64,000 nt of DNA from Lutraria lutraria (GCA_964023205.1 OZ026838.1:30159843-30223842), one strand, 5' to 3'; counted from the first letter of the stretch, positions 11,786 to 24,900 are shown. Translations and numbers: made by a program. Notes: generated by a model from the letters alone, not told the origin.

Positions 11786-12878
11786 CAGTCATGGCGAAAG
11801 CCGTCGGACCATCGGACATGGCCGACGAGTGTCCATTTTGGGCCGACGAAACTCTTCAGTTCGTCGGTCCAAAAAGTCCGACGATGTTTCTGCAGAAATC
11901 GCCGAAAATTGTGTTTATTTTTGTGTGTTTTAAGTGATTATCACGCATAATTTTATCTTACGCGCACTATACCGGTGTCAATATAAACATGAACACGCTG
12001 ATGACGGATAAATGAAAATGTGTACATGCGTGTTGTTTAGAATCGACATTTCTCGATCTTGGTACTTTCATTTTACAAATCGATGTGTAGCGATGAAGTC
12101 AAAACATCGCCGAATATAACTAATTATCATAATCATGAATAAACGCCCGCTGTACGGTCCGATTCCGGTATTTGATGGTCATTCGAAGACGTATCTTAGT
12201 TATTACGGAAAAAAACGTAGAAATAAAACAAAAATATTTCATGCTGTTGTGTGCATGCCTAGTTTTTGAATTGGTTACATGTAATGAATGAAATAAAATT
12301 TAAAACATAAGATATGTTACTCTTGAAGATGATTTCCTTTTTGTGCTTTTGTTTATAGAGTGTGTGTGTATCTTGGTACATATGTATTGACTTAGCAAGA
12401 AAAATTATGTTCATTGATACATGGTATTTATTAATCAGAATAGTTAAAATAAATTATATGTAAATAGTAACACATAGAAATGATCACAATGTAGGCAAAT
12501 GGACACACTTAAAATTGATGATGACATAAAAGAAATTCAACCCTTTCCAATGTGCTAACTTTTTTCAAATTATCAGATGGACAAAAAATATTTTAATAAT
12601 ATATTTTAAGAGATTGTAAATATATTTATTTATGATGTGTAGACCATGATTATAGACATGTAAAATAAAAAACACTTGGTCAGTGTGAGCCATGAATGTA
12701 ACACCTGTAAGGCAATAAAGTGTCTTTAAAGGATATTGTTTTAAAAACCATCCCCTTTTCACTAGATTTTTTACTCTGGATTTTTTTCGGTCTGATGGAT
12801 TCTCATTCGGTCTGACAGATTCTGTAAGCCCGTCAGACCGAATGTCCTACTGAGTCCAAAATCCTTTCGCCATGACTG
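11786..12878. mobile_element. 1.1-kb TIR element nested in the Gypsy element
   Basis: The left end is CAGTCATGGCGAAAG, and the right end reads CTTTCGCCATGACTG, its exact inverse. Inside, 12118-12260 matches 46700-46813 on the opposite strand (ATAAACGCCCGCTGTACGGT), showing a dispersed family. Near the right end are GGTCTGAC/GTCAGACC blocks shared with the short elements at 3297 and 23411. The CAGTC ends suggest a hAT-like element, but the flanks (ACTATTTA and CACTAAAA) are not a clean 8-bp duplication. No transposase ORF is seen. Confidence 0.6.
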
Positions 12879-13080
12879 CACTAAAAGACTTTATGTTGAG
12901 AAATATCACTGAAATGAACTGTGTGAACTGTAACAAAAAGTTATTAAGATGTATTAAGTATAAAAATAGACGATAATATTCTCCTAATTAATTAATGAAT
13001 CTGTCTATGAATTTGAGATATTGATCATGTTATTTCATAGTTTTACAGGTATTAATTGTATGCTAATGGGCTAAAAAGTT

Positions 13081-13093
13081 AAAAAGGGAGAAC
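13081..13093 (+). promoter_or_regulatory. polypurine tract
   Basis: AAAAAGGGAGAAC abuts the 3' LTR, as expected for the plus-strand primer of an LTR retrotransposon. Confidence 0.7.
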
Positions 13094-13238
13094 TGTTGTG
13101 TATTACACTGTAACCTGTAGTACTGATAAGCCCCGCCTACTAGCCGTATCATAATATGCCACTCTCTGTAGTTATAGTCAGTTAATAAATAGTAGTTCAG
13201 CATTACGGAAGTGTTGCTTATCTCTAGAAAACATAACA
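13094..13238 (+). repeat. 3' LTR
   Basis: It matches the 5' LTR at all but two adjacent bases and is followed directly by the AACAG target duplication. Confidence 0.92.
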
Positions 13239-13864
13239 AACAGTGTCATAGTAATGCATACTTGAAGCTTATAAGCTGTCAAAATAATTGTATCAGGTGA
13301 GAATGGAGTTCAAAACAGCTAAGTAACTAAATATGTAATTGAAACAGACGACAGCAAACCGAAAATGATAAACATCTGAGAACAGTCTGGATAAATGCCA
13401 GACCGGGCTGTTTTACAGGTATCACGTCACGGCTAATCTGAGTATAAATATTAAGTACCTCCATTCATTTCTCAAATGATAACTATGTCCATTTCACATC
13501 TATTTTTTTCGTAAAATGTACGAAGAGTTTGATTAAGTATTGTCCATTTGATAGTAGTCGTTCGCCGCTCACGGAGAGAACCGGGCGACTGGTATTTACT
13601 CCAAACCGGTGGCAAGGCTATTTTTTCCATCTGTCAAACAAGAAATTATGAACAGACATTTCGTATTGTTATTCCGCTGCAAGAGATTAATTTTGATTGA
13701 TTTTTGGACTTGATTTTTATCAAAATCAAGTCTTTGTAATCGTTGACTTATATTTGTTGCTGGACTCCATAACAGCTTGGTTAAAAGAATGCCACATAAA
13801 GGAAATGTTTACTTTCAGTACTTTGATTTGTATTGGTTTTATAACGCAAAAGCAACTCGTCCCG

Positions 13865-13950
13865 TCGACCGTAGCCGATTTTCTACTCGTCCGGACCATG
13901 AATTCACTCGTCAATACGAGCGGACGAGTGGATTTTTCGTGCCCTGGTTG
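13865..13950. repeat. 'cactcgtcc' repeat fragment
   Basis: Contains CTCGTCCGGACC and, on the minus strand, GGGCACGAAAAATCCACTCG. It is related to 7258-7350. It lies against the C-terminal end of the MULE-like remnant and supplies the minus-strand stop region there. Confidence 0.35.
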
Positions 13951-15640
13951 ATCTGCACACAATGCATTTAATTGTTTTAGATCTTGTAATTTGCCGTTGA
14001 GATAGTTTAATTTCTTGACAATTTGGATGAAACCATAAGGCACAGCTTGTGCATTGAAACATGAAGCCTTCTTCTGGCATGCGGCATGTACAGTGTACGA
14101 GTACATTATGCACCTGTGTGAAAGAGCACGATCTTAGACTTGATTCGCTGGGGAATTCTGTGAGTCGACCATTTTTAATGCATGTACGTAAATGTCTCAT
14201 TTTCGAATGATCAAATGCCAATTTCACAGGGTCACTTCCGTGTGCTAATGATGTCGCAAAAGCTACTGCATACACACCACAGTCATTTGTATTTGGTTAC
14301 ACATCCACGTTCATCAGTTTAATAGAAAAGGATGCTTCTGGGTTGTTTAAGAGATTAGCTATGCAGTTCTCAATGCTGGTGGATACGGTAAAGGCCAGTC
14401 CACTGTCGTAGAGACAAACTGTACCAGACACTGGGGACTTGTAGGTACTGACTGTAACCCAATGTAATCCGGCATTCCTTGGGTGAGTGTTAAGTATTTG
14501 TACAAAATAATCACTTACTGGCTGAAAACAGGGCTTCTCTGCGTAGCAGCAGGATTGTAGGCCTTGTAAAGAAGGAAACTGCCTATTGAGCAAAAGTTGT
14601 CCACAATCAATTATGGAATCATCAAGCCATCCGTTGTCAAATGTTCCATCAATCCATCTCCAGGATTCGTCAGATAAATTGATTCCGTTTTTTTCTATGC
14701 TTCTGCGGATCTCACGCACGATAATATCCGAATTTTCCAGGATAATATCATCCTCTTGTTCCTGGATTATAACTGTGATTGGCTTTTCCGTGATATTTTC
14801 CGAGAATGGCTTTTCCGTGATATTTTCCGAGAATGGCTTTTCCGTGACATTTTCCGTGGATGGCTTTTCCGTGATATTTTCCGTGAATGGCATTTCCGTG
14901 ACATCTCTAGTTTCTTCAATGTCTCCTTTCCTTGGTTGTTTTCTTCCAGGTTTCTTTTTCCCTCTAACTGTTTTTCGTAAAAGAGTTAGGTTAACAGTTT
15001 TTGGATTATTGTCAGTGTTCATTCTTTAGGAAAGTTTCACAGCGAGTATATGACAACAGGCACTATTCGGTATTGGGCAAGAACATTTTTCATTCGGGAA
15101 TATTTCAACTGTGTAAATCTTTCCTGATGGACCCATTACAACAAAACAGCCAAGTTTGGCAACAAAAACAATCCTTTCTGTTTTGATAATCTCTTTTGCC
15201 TTTGCTCTGTTTGTGTGATCAACTTTGTTTGATGACTCTTTAAGTGTATCGGGATTAATGAAGTCTCCAGTTTTGATTGCTGAAAAGATTGATTTGTAAT
15301 TTTGGACTGAGCTGTCAAGGGCATTTATGCTATCTACTGATGAATTCATTTCTGAAAGTTTAATTGCCAATGCCTGCTAGCCCTCTTTTTATTTCACATA
15401 AGTAATACTGTTGAAGAAATCGGAAGGACAAAACAACAGAGTCCACCGGCCCCTCTCCTGCTGTTTAGGTCCTTGATTAACCAGTTGAACCCTTCACTTT
15501 GGTTTGTCGTAACCCCAGAAAATTGGTCAACTTTTGTGTATTTGGAAATATTAACCACCGCAAACCGGTCCAGTTTTGGACTTATAACTTTCTCGTAACA
15601 ACGTTACGGCGTAATAATATTGAATTACCTACCTTTGAAC
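13904..15640 (-). pseudogene. MULE-like transposon remnant: SWIM finger, Ulp1/C48 protease and PHD finger
   Basis: On the minus strand, in order: an interrupted stretch at about 15400-15620 (SPKLDRFAVVNISKY, TNQSEGFNWLIKDLN), resembling the distal part of MULE-type transposases; a SWIM zinc finger at 15026-15370 (EKCSCPIPNSACCHILAVKL, CxC...CxH); a linker with about five ENxTEKP-type repeats near 14770-14900; a Ulp1-like cysteine protease (HWVTVST for His, CLYDSG for Asp, NDCGVYAVA for the nucleophile Cys); and a C4HC3 PHD finger (CTCRMPEEGF, CTSC, WFHPNC, CIVC). Frame breaks: TAA at 15026-15028 just after the SWIM finger, TAA just before the Cys motif (14293-14298 area; a Gln codon is expected), and shifts near 15370-15420. 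The SWIM, protease and PHD parts otherwise stay in one frame. The order fits a transposon-encoded fusion, now dead. Confidence 0.7.
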
Positions 15641-15651
15641 TGTACGTTCCG

Positions 15652-15800
15652 TGAATTCCGACAATTTTCCGTGAAAATTCGCGTTTATTCGTATGTATTT
15701 ATACACGTTTCGTGAATTCCGACAATTTTCCGTGATTTCCGTAAAAAATTTGCGTTTATTCCTATGTATTTATACACGTTCCGTGAATTCCGTAATTCAG
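15652..15800. repeat. short tandem repeat, about 60-70 bp unit, 2.3 copies
   Basis: Units begin CGTGAATTCCGACAATTTTC at 15652 and 15712, with a partial third at 15781. Each contains 'gtatttatacacgtt'. Related 'tccgtga' words occur at 7050-7165. Confidence 0.6.
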
Positions 15801-16047
15801 TGAAAATCCGTGTTTGTCAACCTCCCAGTTTGAATCACATTTTGTTGCTCAGATTTCGTCTTGAAACAATTCTAGGCCAATAAACCCAACAGCATACCAA
15901 TATATGACATTCAATTATTTATTAGTTGTGTTGTTTGATAGGAAAAGAGATAATATGCTCTTTCACAAAATTTACAGATGGCAACTTCAACTTCACCTTT
16001 TATCTTGTTAAGCTGCAATAACATTAAAATGCAAAATTAATGGAGAT

Positions 16048-17341
16048 GTTTTTACCTCACATGTCACAAAGTGACAGGGTGAGCTTTTCTGATCAGTCTC
16101 CCTCCAGCGACGTGCGTCATTAAACTTTACCTTGTGAACACACTAGGGGCCACATTTTTAGTTAAATTTTAGCAAAACTGGGTCAGAACGTTAATATCGA
16201 CAAAATCTCGGATGCAGGGGTCAGCCGAGTGGGCGAAATAATCGCCCTTAGCTTTCAGACTTCGCCTCTAAACAACGATCTGGTGAAATTGTCTTCGCCC
16301 TCAAATCTTGCCTGTTTTGTCTTTGTATATAATATACAAGCTGGCTTACACAGTAACACATGATTATCAATCACGCTCCGATGGTTTTAATATACACGGA
16401 AAGCTTATCGTAGCCAATCTTAATTCACACTTTACACTGCAGTAAGCACTGCCTCTGTATGCTGCAGTGGGCAGTCGAATAGATCAATGATAGCCAATCG
16501 CAGCGTTTTTTGTAACAGCTTAATCGTTATCAACCAATCAGAGTGCAGTTTACATTCGTAAACCAAAATTAATGAAAGTTTTCTTGATCGTAAACCAAAA
16601 TTAATGAAAGTTTTCTTGATCGGGCAAGAAGGTATGGCTAAATTGTTGAAAAATAATAATAAATACCCGGCGTGATGTGAAAACAACGGTTTTAACAATA
16701 GATAGTGGGTCTAATTCATGTAACTGACATTTATATTCAGTAGACGGGCATGTACTTCTATCTTTGTTGTTTCGATTTTGGTTTATGTGCATGACGCGAT
16801 AAACAGAGAGGCGACATGTTCGCGAGTTGAGTAAGAGACAGCGAAGTTTTCCAAACTGTGAAGAATTAATCAATAACAGCCATCTGTAATTAAAACTGCT
16901 TCTCCATAGTGAAAACACATGATTCTGAAATGTCGCTCGCCACTTAGTTACTGGGCGATTCGCGATGTTTCAACTTTAGTAAAGTGAAAGTAAAGGCAAA
17001 AATTGGACAGTATTCTACGTGTTCCAGGCAAATAAATAAAAATTTAGTTTGATGAATGAAAAATTGTTTCCACTCGGAAATTGAATTACCGGTCATTGGT
17101 TATTTGTGAAAACATGTGACATTGACAAATGATCTATTCGTCAATCATAATGCAAACAGAAAGTAGCTTTCCATGCAGTGATCTCCCTTACTTTGATACC
17201 TTAACTCGATTTAGACATTTTAGGGGTCCTATGTAGACTTTTTCGCATTTTAACACAGAAAAACGTGTCACATAAATTCCTGAATCTTTAATTACTATGA
17301 TATATCTTTAATTACTATGATATATCTTGGCCCTCTTGTTA
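16048..17341 (+). mobile_element. interrupted copy of the AGCTCACATG repeat family
   Basis: The 5' part (16048-16210: CTCACATGTCACAAAGTGAC, then AAAACTGGGTCAGAACG) and the 3' end (CTTGGCCCTCTTGTT at about 17327-17341) belong to the family seen complete just downstream. The 1 kb between is unrelated and probably inserted. A perfect 34-bp tandem duplication lies at 16557-16622 and a 23-bp one at 17284-17328. The next copy starts within a few bases, head to tail. Confidence 0.5.
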
Positions 17342-17343
17342 GT

Positions 17344-18497
17344 TTTTAGCTCACATGTCACAAAGTAACAAAGTGAGCTATTAGGATCACTCTCCGTCCG
17401 GCGTCCGGCGTCGTCAAACTTTTTGTTGTGACCACACTAGGGGCCACATTTTTGGCTCAATTTTAGCAAAACTGGGTCAGAACGTTAATATCAACAAAAT
17501 CTCGGACGAGTTCGATATTGGGCCATTTGGGGTCAAAAACTAGGTCACCAGGGCCAAATAAGGGAAAACCTTGTGAACACTTTAGAAATCACTGTTTTGC
17601 ATTTATCTTCATGAAACTTTGTCAGAATGTTTATTTTAATAATATGTAGGTCAAGTTTGATAATGGGTAATTTCTGTAGTAAAATTAGGTCACTAGGGCA
17701 AATTGCTGGAAAACCTTGTGAACACTCTAGAAGTCACTGTTTTGATTGGATGATCATGAAACCTTGTCAGAATGTTTGTCTTCATAATATCTTGGACGAG
17801 TTCGAACATGGGTCATCTTGGGTCAAAAACTAGGTCGCTAGGTCAAATCTTATGAAAAACCATGTTAACACTGTAGATTTCACAGTTATTATTGGATCTT
17901 CACCAAACTTTGTCAAATCGTTTGTTTTAATGATATAACGGTCAAGTATAAATATGGGTCATCTGGGGTCAATAACTAGGTCACCAGGTCAAATCTTAGG
18001 TAAACTTTGTTAACACTGTAGATGTCACAGTTTTAATTGGATCTTCACCAAACCTTGTCAAAATGTTTGCCTCAATGATATGTGGGTGAAGGATGAACAT
18101 GGGTCAGCCGGGTTCAAAAACTGGGTCACAAGGTCAAATCTTAGGTAAAAATCTTGTAAAAGCTCTAAATGTCATGGTTTTGATTGGATCTTGGCCAAAC
18201 CTTGTCAGATTGTTTGTCTTAATGATATTAAGGACAAGTTCAAATATGGGTCACTTAGGGTCAAAAACCAGGTCACAAGGTCAAATCTTAGGAAAACCTT
18301 ATTAACACTGTAGATGTCAAATTTTGATCGTATCTTCACCAAACCTAGTCAGGCTGTTTGTCTTAATGATATGTAAGACAAATTTGAACATAGGTCGTCT
18401 GGGGTCAAAAACTAGGTCACCGGTTCAAAACAATGTTTTAATGAGTGAACAGTGATTGTCATGTGAGCGATATAGGGCCATCTTGGCCCTCTTGTTT
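17344..18497 (+). mobile_element. AGCTCACATG-family repeat, copy A (complete)
   Basis: Starts TTTTAGCTCACATG and ends CATGTGAGCGATATAGGGCC followed by ATCTTGGCCCTCTTGTTT. The first 35 bases can fold on themselves (AGCTCAC...GTGAGCT). The interior repeats a module of about 140 bp some seven times: 'aggtcaaatcttaggaaa', 'cactgtagatgtcacag', 'tggatcttcaccaaac', 'gtcaaaaactaggtcac'. It is non-coding; the small ORFs inside are translations of this module. It is nearly identical to copy B at 24346-25507. Confidence 0.75.
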
Positions 18498-18559
18498 CTC
18501 AACATCTCTGCATTCCATTGCAGGGGTAATCTGGTAGTCTTTACTCTATAGTCATATCT

Positions 18560-18745
18560 GTTAAGGGCACCTTTCCCTCTAAATATTTCTTTGAAATCAT
18601 GCAATTTTCCCCAAATTTGAAATGTACTTCTTGAAATTTTATTCCCCTTAATTAGTTTCAGGCCAGAATTTTTTTTTGAAAAGAGGCTTCAATCTGCTAT
18701 TTCATCCCCATATCTGATTCTCAAGGGCTAGGGTGCCTTCCCAAA
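18560..18745. mobile_element. possible MITE
   Basis: AAGGGCACCTTTCCC at the left and GGGTGCCTTCCC at the right form imperfect inverted ends around AT-rich DNA with 'ttttcccc' words. It lies just upstream of the coding first exon of the coiled-coil gene. No clean target duplication is seen. Confidence 0.3.
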
Positions 18746-18944
18746 ACATAAAGACAAACCCTGCATTGTCTTAAATTAAACGTAACAGTATTGTGCAAAT
18801 TTGCAATTCTTGCGTAGTAAATTTTCAAAGAAAGCATAGATTCATGTATTTTGTTCTGGTTGCTGCCATATAATAATTTTACTTAAAATTTCTTTTACAG
18901 GTAGATCTAGTATTGATAGTGTACAGTATTGTTTATTGAGGAAG

Positions 18945-21900
18945 ATGGCCAAATGTCTACTGTCTACATTTGCATCCGACTGGCCCCTGAGTTCTTCGGA
19001 ACAAAATGCTTTTAAATTTGGTTGTAAAGATAGGCAAGCAGTTTCCAGAAAGGTATTATTTACAGATATTAGTTACATAGAATGTTGTACTTTTTTTTTT
19101 AGCTTGTGATCTTGTGTTGTCCGTCGTCCGTCCGCCAGTCCATCAATGCGTCAACAATTGCTTTAATCAACATCTCCTTTTTAAGCAGCTGGCCAATTTC
19201 AACGAAACTTAATAGGGATGTTTCTTGCATGAAGCTCTACCAAAGTTGTTTAGTTTCATTAAAAACTCTGGGTGCCATGGCAGCCAATTGGAAAACTTAA
19301 AAATTCTTCTTGTCCAAAACCACAGGGCCTAGAGCTTAGATATTTGGTGTGTGGCATTGTCTAATGGAACTCCAGTGGTCAAAATTGGCTGCAGGGGTAA
19401 CTTAATTTTACATTATCATATATATTTATACAGGAAAATCAAAAAAATCTTCTTGTCAAAAACTACAATGCCTAGAATTTAGATATTTATAGTGTGTAGC
19501 ATTGTCTAGTGGACCTCTACCAAGTTTGTTGTAATTATGGCCTTGTGGTCTAAACTGGCTCCACTCCGGGGACAACTTGATATTACAAATGCTTATACAA
19601 TGTATACAGGGCTTTTTTCACAGGTATGGGAAGGGGCCTTTTCCTGAAATTTGGGAAAAAATAACACATAATTTTTGCTAAAGGGGAAGAAAAAACTTAA
19701 TGTAATTTGAATTTTAGGGGAAAACTGCATGATTTTAAAGAATTTTCCTTAGAGGAAGATGCATAATAACGGCCCCAGCTGTAGAAGAAGAAAAAGCCCT
19801 GTTATAGGAAATTTAAATATCTTCCTATCAGAAACTACAATGTCTAGAACTAAGATATTTGGTGTGTACTGTAGCATTATCTAGGAGACCTCTACCAGGT
19901 TTTCAAATTAGGCCAAAAAAAAAATTGTGTGTTCAGGGTAACCCGACCCTACCTAGCCGAAAGGCGCCGACCCTAACGTTTTTTAACGTTCCCAAAACAA
20001 AAATTTTATTCGTATTTAAAAAAAGCTATCAAAGGGAAATTACTCAAATTAGAGCAGTCTTCGATGTTGCACACTCGACTGGCGACAAAATCGAGTGATT
20101 TTTAACTCGGACAAGTGAAAAATCCAAGTTGGAAGCCCGATCGGTCGAGAGCATTTTCCGTATCCGAAATCAGTTATCGTCCGAAATAGGTGCACTTAAA
20201 TGCTCAATAAACACAGCACAGATCAATTTCACAGAATGCTTTTACACGAAAATGTTTTCATAATAATCTAGTCTCCAATTTTGATTGACCCAAGTTATGA
20301 TTCATAATGCAGCTAGCAATTTGATCCAATTAATTGTGGATACATCTTCGTGAGTACTTGGTTTCTATAAAGTTTTGGTCCAGGCGTACTTTCCGAAAAT
20401 CGCAAAACATTTTCCTGAATAATCGCAATTTTGATAGCATTAATAGAATTTTTTCTACCATATCATATTGCATTAAGCATAATGACCAACAGAATAACAA
20501 AGACTCATTAATTTTCATGAATTGTCATTTCTTTTATAGGATGTAGTGTACGAATTTTGGATGGCACATTTCGGATATAACATAGTGAAACTGTACTTCT
20601 TTTATGTGTATTTAATGAAAATCTGTTCTAATTGTTGTGTCTTATCTTTAATCCTTAATCATGTGACACATCATAATTCAGTTTAATTGTATATATTTGA
20701 TTATTATTCCAAATTCATAAGCTATAATAATATATATAATGCACAATAATTAATTAAGATATATACAGTTTTGGCATAAGTTAAACATGTGAGTGGCCAA
20801 AAAATTGAAGTCATGATCTTTATTTTGAGAGATTGTTCTCCTTTCCTGCCAAACAACTAGCAAATAATGATATATGCTTTGATTCTATATTAATCCAAGC
20901 TTAAATAGATTCAAAACAGTTATGATTATACTAAATAATTTTAACTACATCTAGACTAATCATATTAAATTGTACAGAGGTTAAGTTGATGGTCAGGATT
21001 CGGACAAGTTGATATTGTTGCGAGTAACCCAGTTTTCTAGTTCACTGGTGGTGCATGATGGTCCTTAGACTATTGTTCAAATTTCACTTTTGTGCAGACT
21101 AACACTTCGTTGAAAGTTTTTCTTGATTGTCGCAAAATATATCTTTCATACGTTATCTTGAGAGCACTAGGAATAAATTAGAGGAGATTTGCTTTGTTAA
21201 TTGTTATAGTTTGATGTTGTCTTTCACACTTCTAGACATACGGCTGAGAATAAAAATAAATATGTTTGGAGTGCACCGACCTACTCACGGAAATTCTAGC
21301 AAATAAAAGATTTTTTTTTCAAATCTCTACCTACCTACCTCCCCAGTGCTAAACTCCAAACAAACTTTATTTTATTTTCAGCCTAGATCATTTTAGTTTG
21401 GGCTAGTGAAATTAGATTCGGGTTAGTGGAATTTCTAAGCTGGCAGCTCGACTGGGTTAAAATGTGATATGGCATGACTTGATAATACTCAAGCAATCAC
21501 CTCACTGATTAAGCCACAAGTACATGTACGGGTTATGTGACTGCGACCCAACATCAATTATGTCACTGTCACAATTCAATGATGTAGCCGTTTATAAGTG
21601 ACTGCGATTTTGCTTACTTGAATTTTTTCATTCTGCCATTGAATATAATAATTATCTGGTGTTTGTGTACACTTTGATATATAAAATATTAAGGAGGCGG
21701 CTGTCAACTTGCAGTGATCGGGAAAAAAATTTTCTTAATGGGACAATGGCCCTTTCGGATGGAAAATCAATGTGACATTTTCGATATCAATGTGACATTT
21801 TCAAAATCCAATGTGACATTTAATGAGATAACAAACTAATATTTTGAGAGGCATTGTTATTGGCAGATGATAACTGAGTAACAAATAAGTCTTTATGGTA

Positions 21901-24900
21901 TATAAGCAAATATACTCAGCAGGCTTAATTTCAATTCAGAAAAGTCTGCTTTCTGCACAATTATCCCATAAGATCGCATTTCAACTCTGGTACATATTTC
22001 ATAACTAAAATCTCATCTCAATACAACCTATCCAAACCACATTGGCTTCGTTTCTGAGTTTGTCAAAATTTTGAACGATACTTCATAAAAAGGTAACATC
22101 GCTAAACCGAAAGTACGCCTTGCTACGAAAACAGGCTGCAACTCGTTCATTTTTTAAACCATTCTCACAACTAGGGTGTAAAAATAACCACCATTTGTGT
22201 AGCTACTAATTTATACACAGTTATAGCCATGACACGCTTTTAAAATGAGTACAACTTAGTTGGCCGAGTGCGACATTTGCATGTTCAAAGGAGATGTATT
22301 CATTGATAAAAAGAAATAATGAAATGAAATACACACATGATATAAGAATATGTCAGTACGCTTTAAATAAATAAACACAGGAATAATGCCATCCATCTAA
22401 ATTCCATTTCTATAGATCTAGCCCAAACACGAATATCACTGATATCTTTGTTGTCCTAATCATAATATTATTTATTGTTTCAGTGTAAAGTGTGACAATT
22501 TATTAAACTCCGAAAATAAAATGAACATTCTTAATGTTAATTACGTATTAATGTCGTCAAATATATGTGATATCAATAATCCTATTCATTAATTATGCAA
22601 GCCAAAATTAAAGGTGAATTATCTAACTGTACTCGCAGTGTAATAAGCTAATTATGTTCCCATTATTGCAAACAATGAACCAAAACAAACAACACTTTGT
22701 TCATGATGGTTTCATAAGTTGTTGTTCACACCTTTTGACATGTTAAAGAAATTCTTGAATGTACAAGTCTGCTTGATTGGAGTTAATTATCGACTTCGAA
22801 TGATAGGTGTGAAAATACACATAAGAATGATTGTGGGGACCTGTTCGGATTACATAATTCGGATAGTCAGGTTGAAATAAATAGACAGAAAATTGGGACC
22901 TAAAATTCATTTTTGATGAGACAGAGTTTTGGGATAATAGTTTGTTTAACTGTACTTACATTCTAACCCATGCATTGTTTTTACACTCTTTGTCTCATTG
23001 TCTTCTTTGAACAATTTCCTATACAGTATTATAGTATGATCATTGATGTTCATGTAGTTATTAGTCCATGTATTCCTCTTCTTATTATTACAGAACAATG
23101 ATCTGAAACAAAATAGGTCAGCTCTTGCTGACATCAGCATACAATTAGGTGAGGAGCAAAATGGACAAGAGGTAGCAGTCACGAGTAACGAACAGGTAGA
23201 TAACAGTTTGAATCAATAATTTTGTCTTTTATGCATTATATAAAATTCAAAATCTGCTTCTTTTGATACAAAAGCTGTTCATTGCATTCAGTACTGCTCT
23301 AAATGTTAAAATAAAGATTTGTTTAACAAAAATAAATAAAGTATTCATTTTTGGGAAAAAAAACTCAAAATGATTTAATTAGTAATAAATACATCAATTT
23401 TTGAGGTATACAGACTTTGCAAAAGACAAAAAAATCTGCCAGACATTTGGTCTGACAAGCTTGAAAAATCTGTCAGACCTAAAAAGTAAACAAGTATAAA
23501 TGTGAATACATCAGGTAAATAAGTCACCGGTATGATGAGATAAGATTCTTTATTTGAGCAACACGCACAATCAGACTGGTCTGGTGAAGTCTGGGTATAC
23601 ATGTATTCCAGGGATATTTCCTGCTTCTGTTACATCATGCTTATTTTTCTAATCAAACCATCCAGTGCTTCAATAGTTAGATAAATCAAAAGGGTTTTTA
23701 ATTTCATGGGTTTTGTAATTGGCAATGTTCATTTATTTTACTGCTTGAGGCCCAAATATTCTGTATTTCAGCAGAAACAAAAGCTGTGACTAGAATTCTT
23801 TTTTTTTCTTCAGAAATTTATCAAAACAAATTAGATGTTTCAAAACTTAGCATCTGTAGTGTCTAAACTTTTAGTACAAGATTACTTGCAAGTATATTGG
23901 TATGTACCGAAATTTTTTATATCATCTTTCATAAATTATTTGATTGATTTTATTTTTCAGGACAAGAAGGATGAGACAATATGCCAACTTAAGGCAAAGG
24001 TTTGATAATTTTAATCTTACAAATTACTTTTATGTTCATACATTTATCTCAAATGCCTCTGTAATGTAATTATAGGCAGTCAAATGATTACCATTACTTT
24101 ATCAAATGATAAATGTTGAGTTTTACTACCATTGTTTTTCTTCTATTTACACATTTTCATGCCCCTGTATTGACAGATGGGGGTTATATTGTTTTTAGCC
24201 TGTCTTGTTTGTTTTACCTTGCCTGTAAACTCAAAAAGCTTCCACCTACAATCATCAAACTACATTATGTTAGTTCCTCGTGACAAACTCTTCTGGTCCT
24301 ATGCGTTTTAAGGTCAGTAAATCAAGGTCACCCGTAGGGGGCATTGTTTTTAGCTCACATGTCACAAAGTGACAAAGTGAGCTATTAGGATCACTCTCCG
24401 TCCGGCGTCCGGCGTCGTGCGTCGTCAAACTTTTTGTTGTGACCACACTAGGGGCCACATTTTTGGCTCAATTTTAGCAAAACTGGGTCAGAACGTTAAT
24501 ATCAACAAAATCTCAGACGAGTTCGATATTGGGCCATTTGGGGTCAAAAACTAGGTCACCAGGGCCAAATAAGGGAAAACCTTGTGAACACTCTAGAAAT
24601 CACTGTTTTGAATTTATCTTCATGAAACTTTGTCAGAATGTTTATTTCAATAATATGTAGGTCAAGTTTGAAAATGGGTAATTTCTGTAGTAAAATTAGG
24701 TCACTAGGGCAAATTGCTGGAAAACCTTGTGAACACTCTAGAAGTCACTGTTTTGATTGGATGATCATGAAACCTTGTCAGAATGTTTGTCTTCATAATA
24801 TCTTGGACGAGTTCGAACATGGGCCATCTTGGGTCAAAAACTAGGTCGCTAGGTCAAATCTTACGAAAAACCATGTTAACACTGTAGATTTCACAGTTAT

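Larger units (their letters stand above)
7545..13238 (+). mobile_element. Ty3/Gypsy LTR retrotransposon, full length but coding-defective
   Basis: Two 145-bp LTRs (7545-7689 and 13094-13238) begin TGTTGTG and end CATAACA. They differ at two adjacent positions only. The 5-bp target duplication AACAG lies at 7540-7544 and 13239-13243. The order gag - zinc knuckles - protease - RT - RNase H - integrase identifies the Ty3/Gypsy class. The coding region has three in-frame stops (8023, 9825 and 11406) and frameshifts near 9005, 9713 and after 11600. A polypurine tract precedes the 3' LTR. About 1.1 kb between pol and the 3' LTR is a nested TIR element (11786-12878). The near-identical LTRs suggest recent insertion, although the ORFs are dead. 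Confidence 0.92.

Noticed and set aside
11734..11937. 67-codon ORF after pol (possible env)
   Set aside because: It lies inside the nested TIR element and has no signal peptide or membrane segment.
14586..15029. 147-codon plus-strand ORF with repeated FSVIFSENG
   Set aside because: It is the antisense of the ENxTEKP repeat region of the MULE-like protein, so the periodicity is inherited.
17627..18305. 68-70-codon ORFs repeated at 24638-25316
   Set aside because: They recur because copies A and B of a non-coding repeat are nearly identical.
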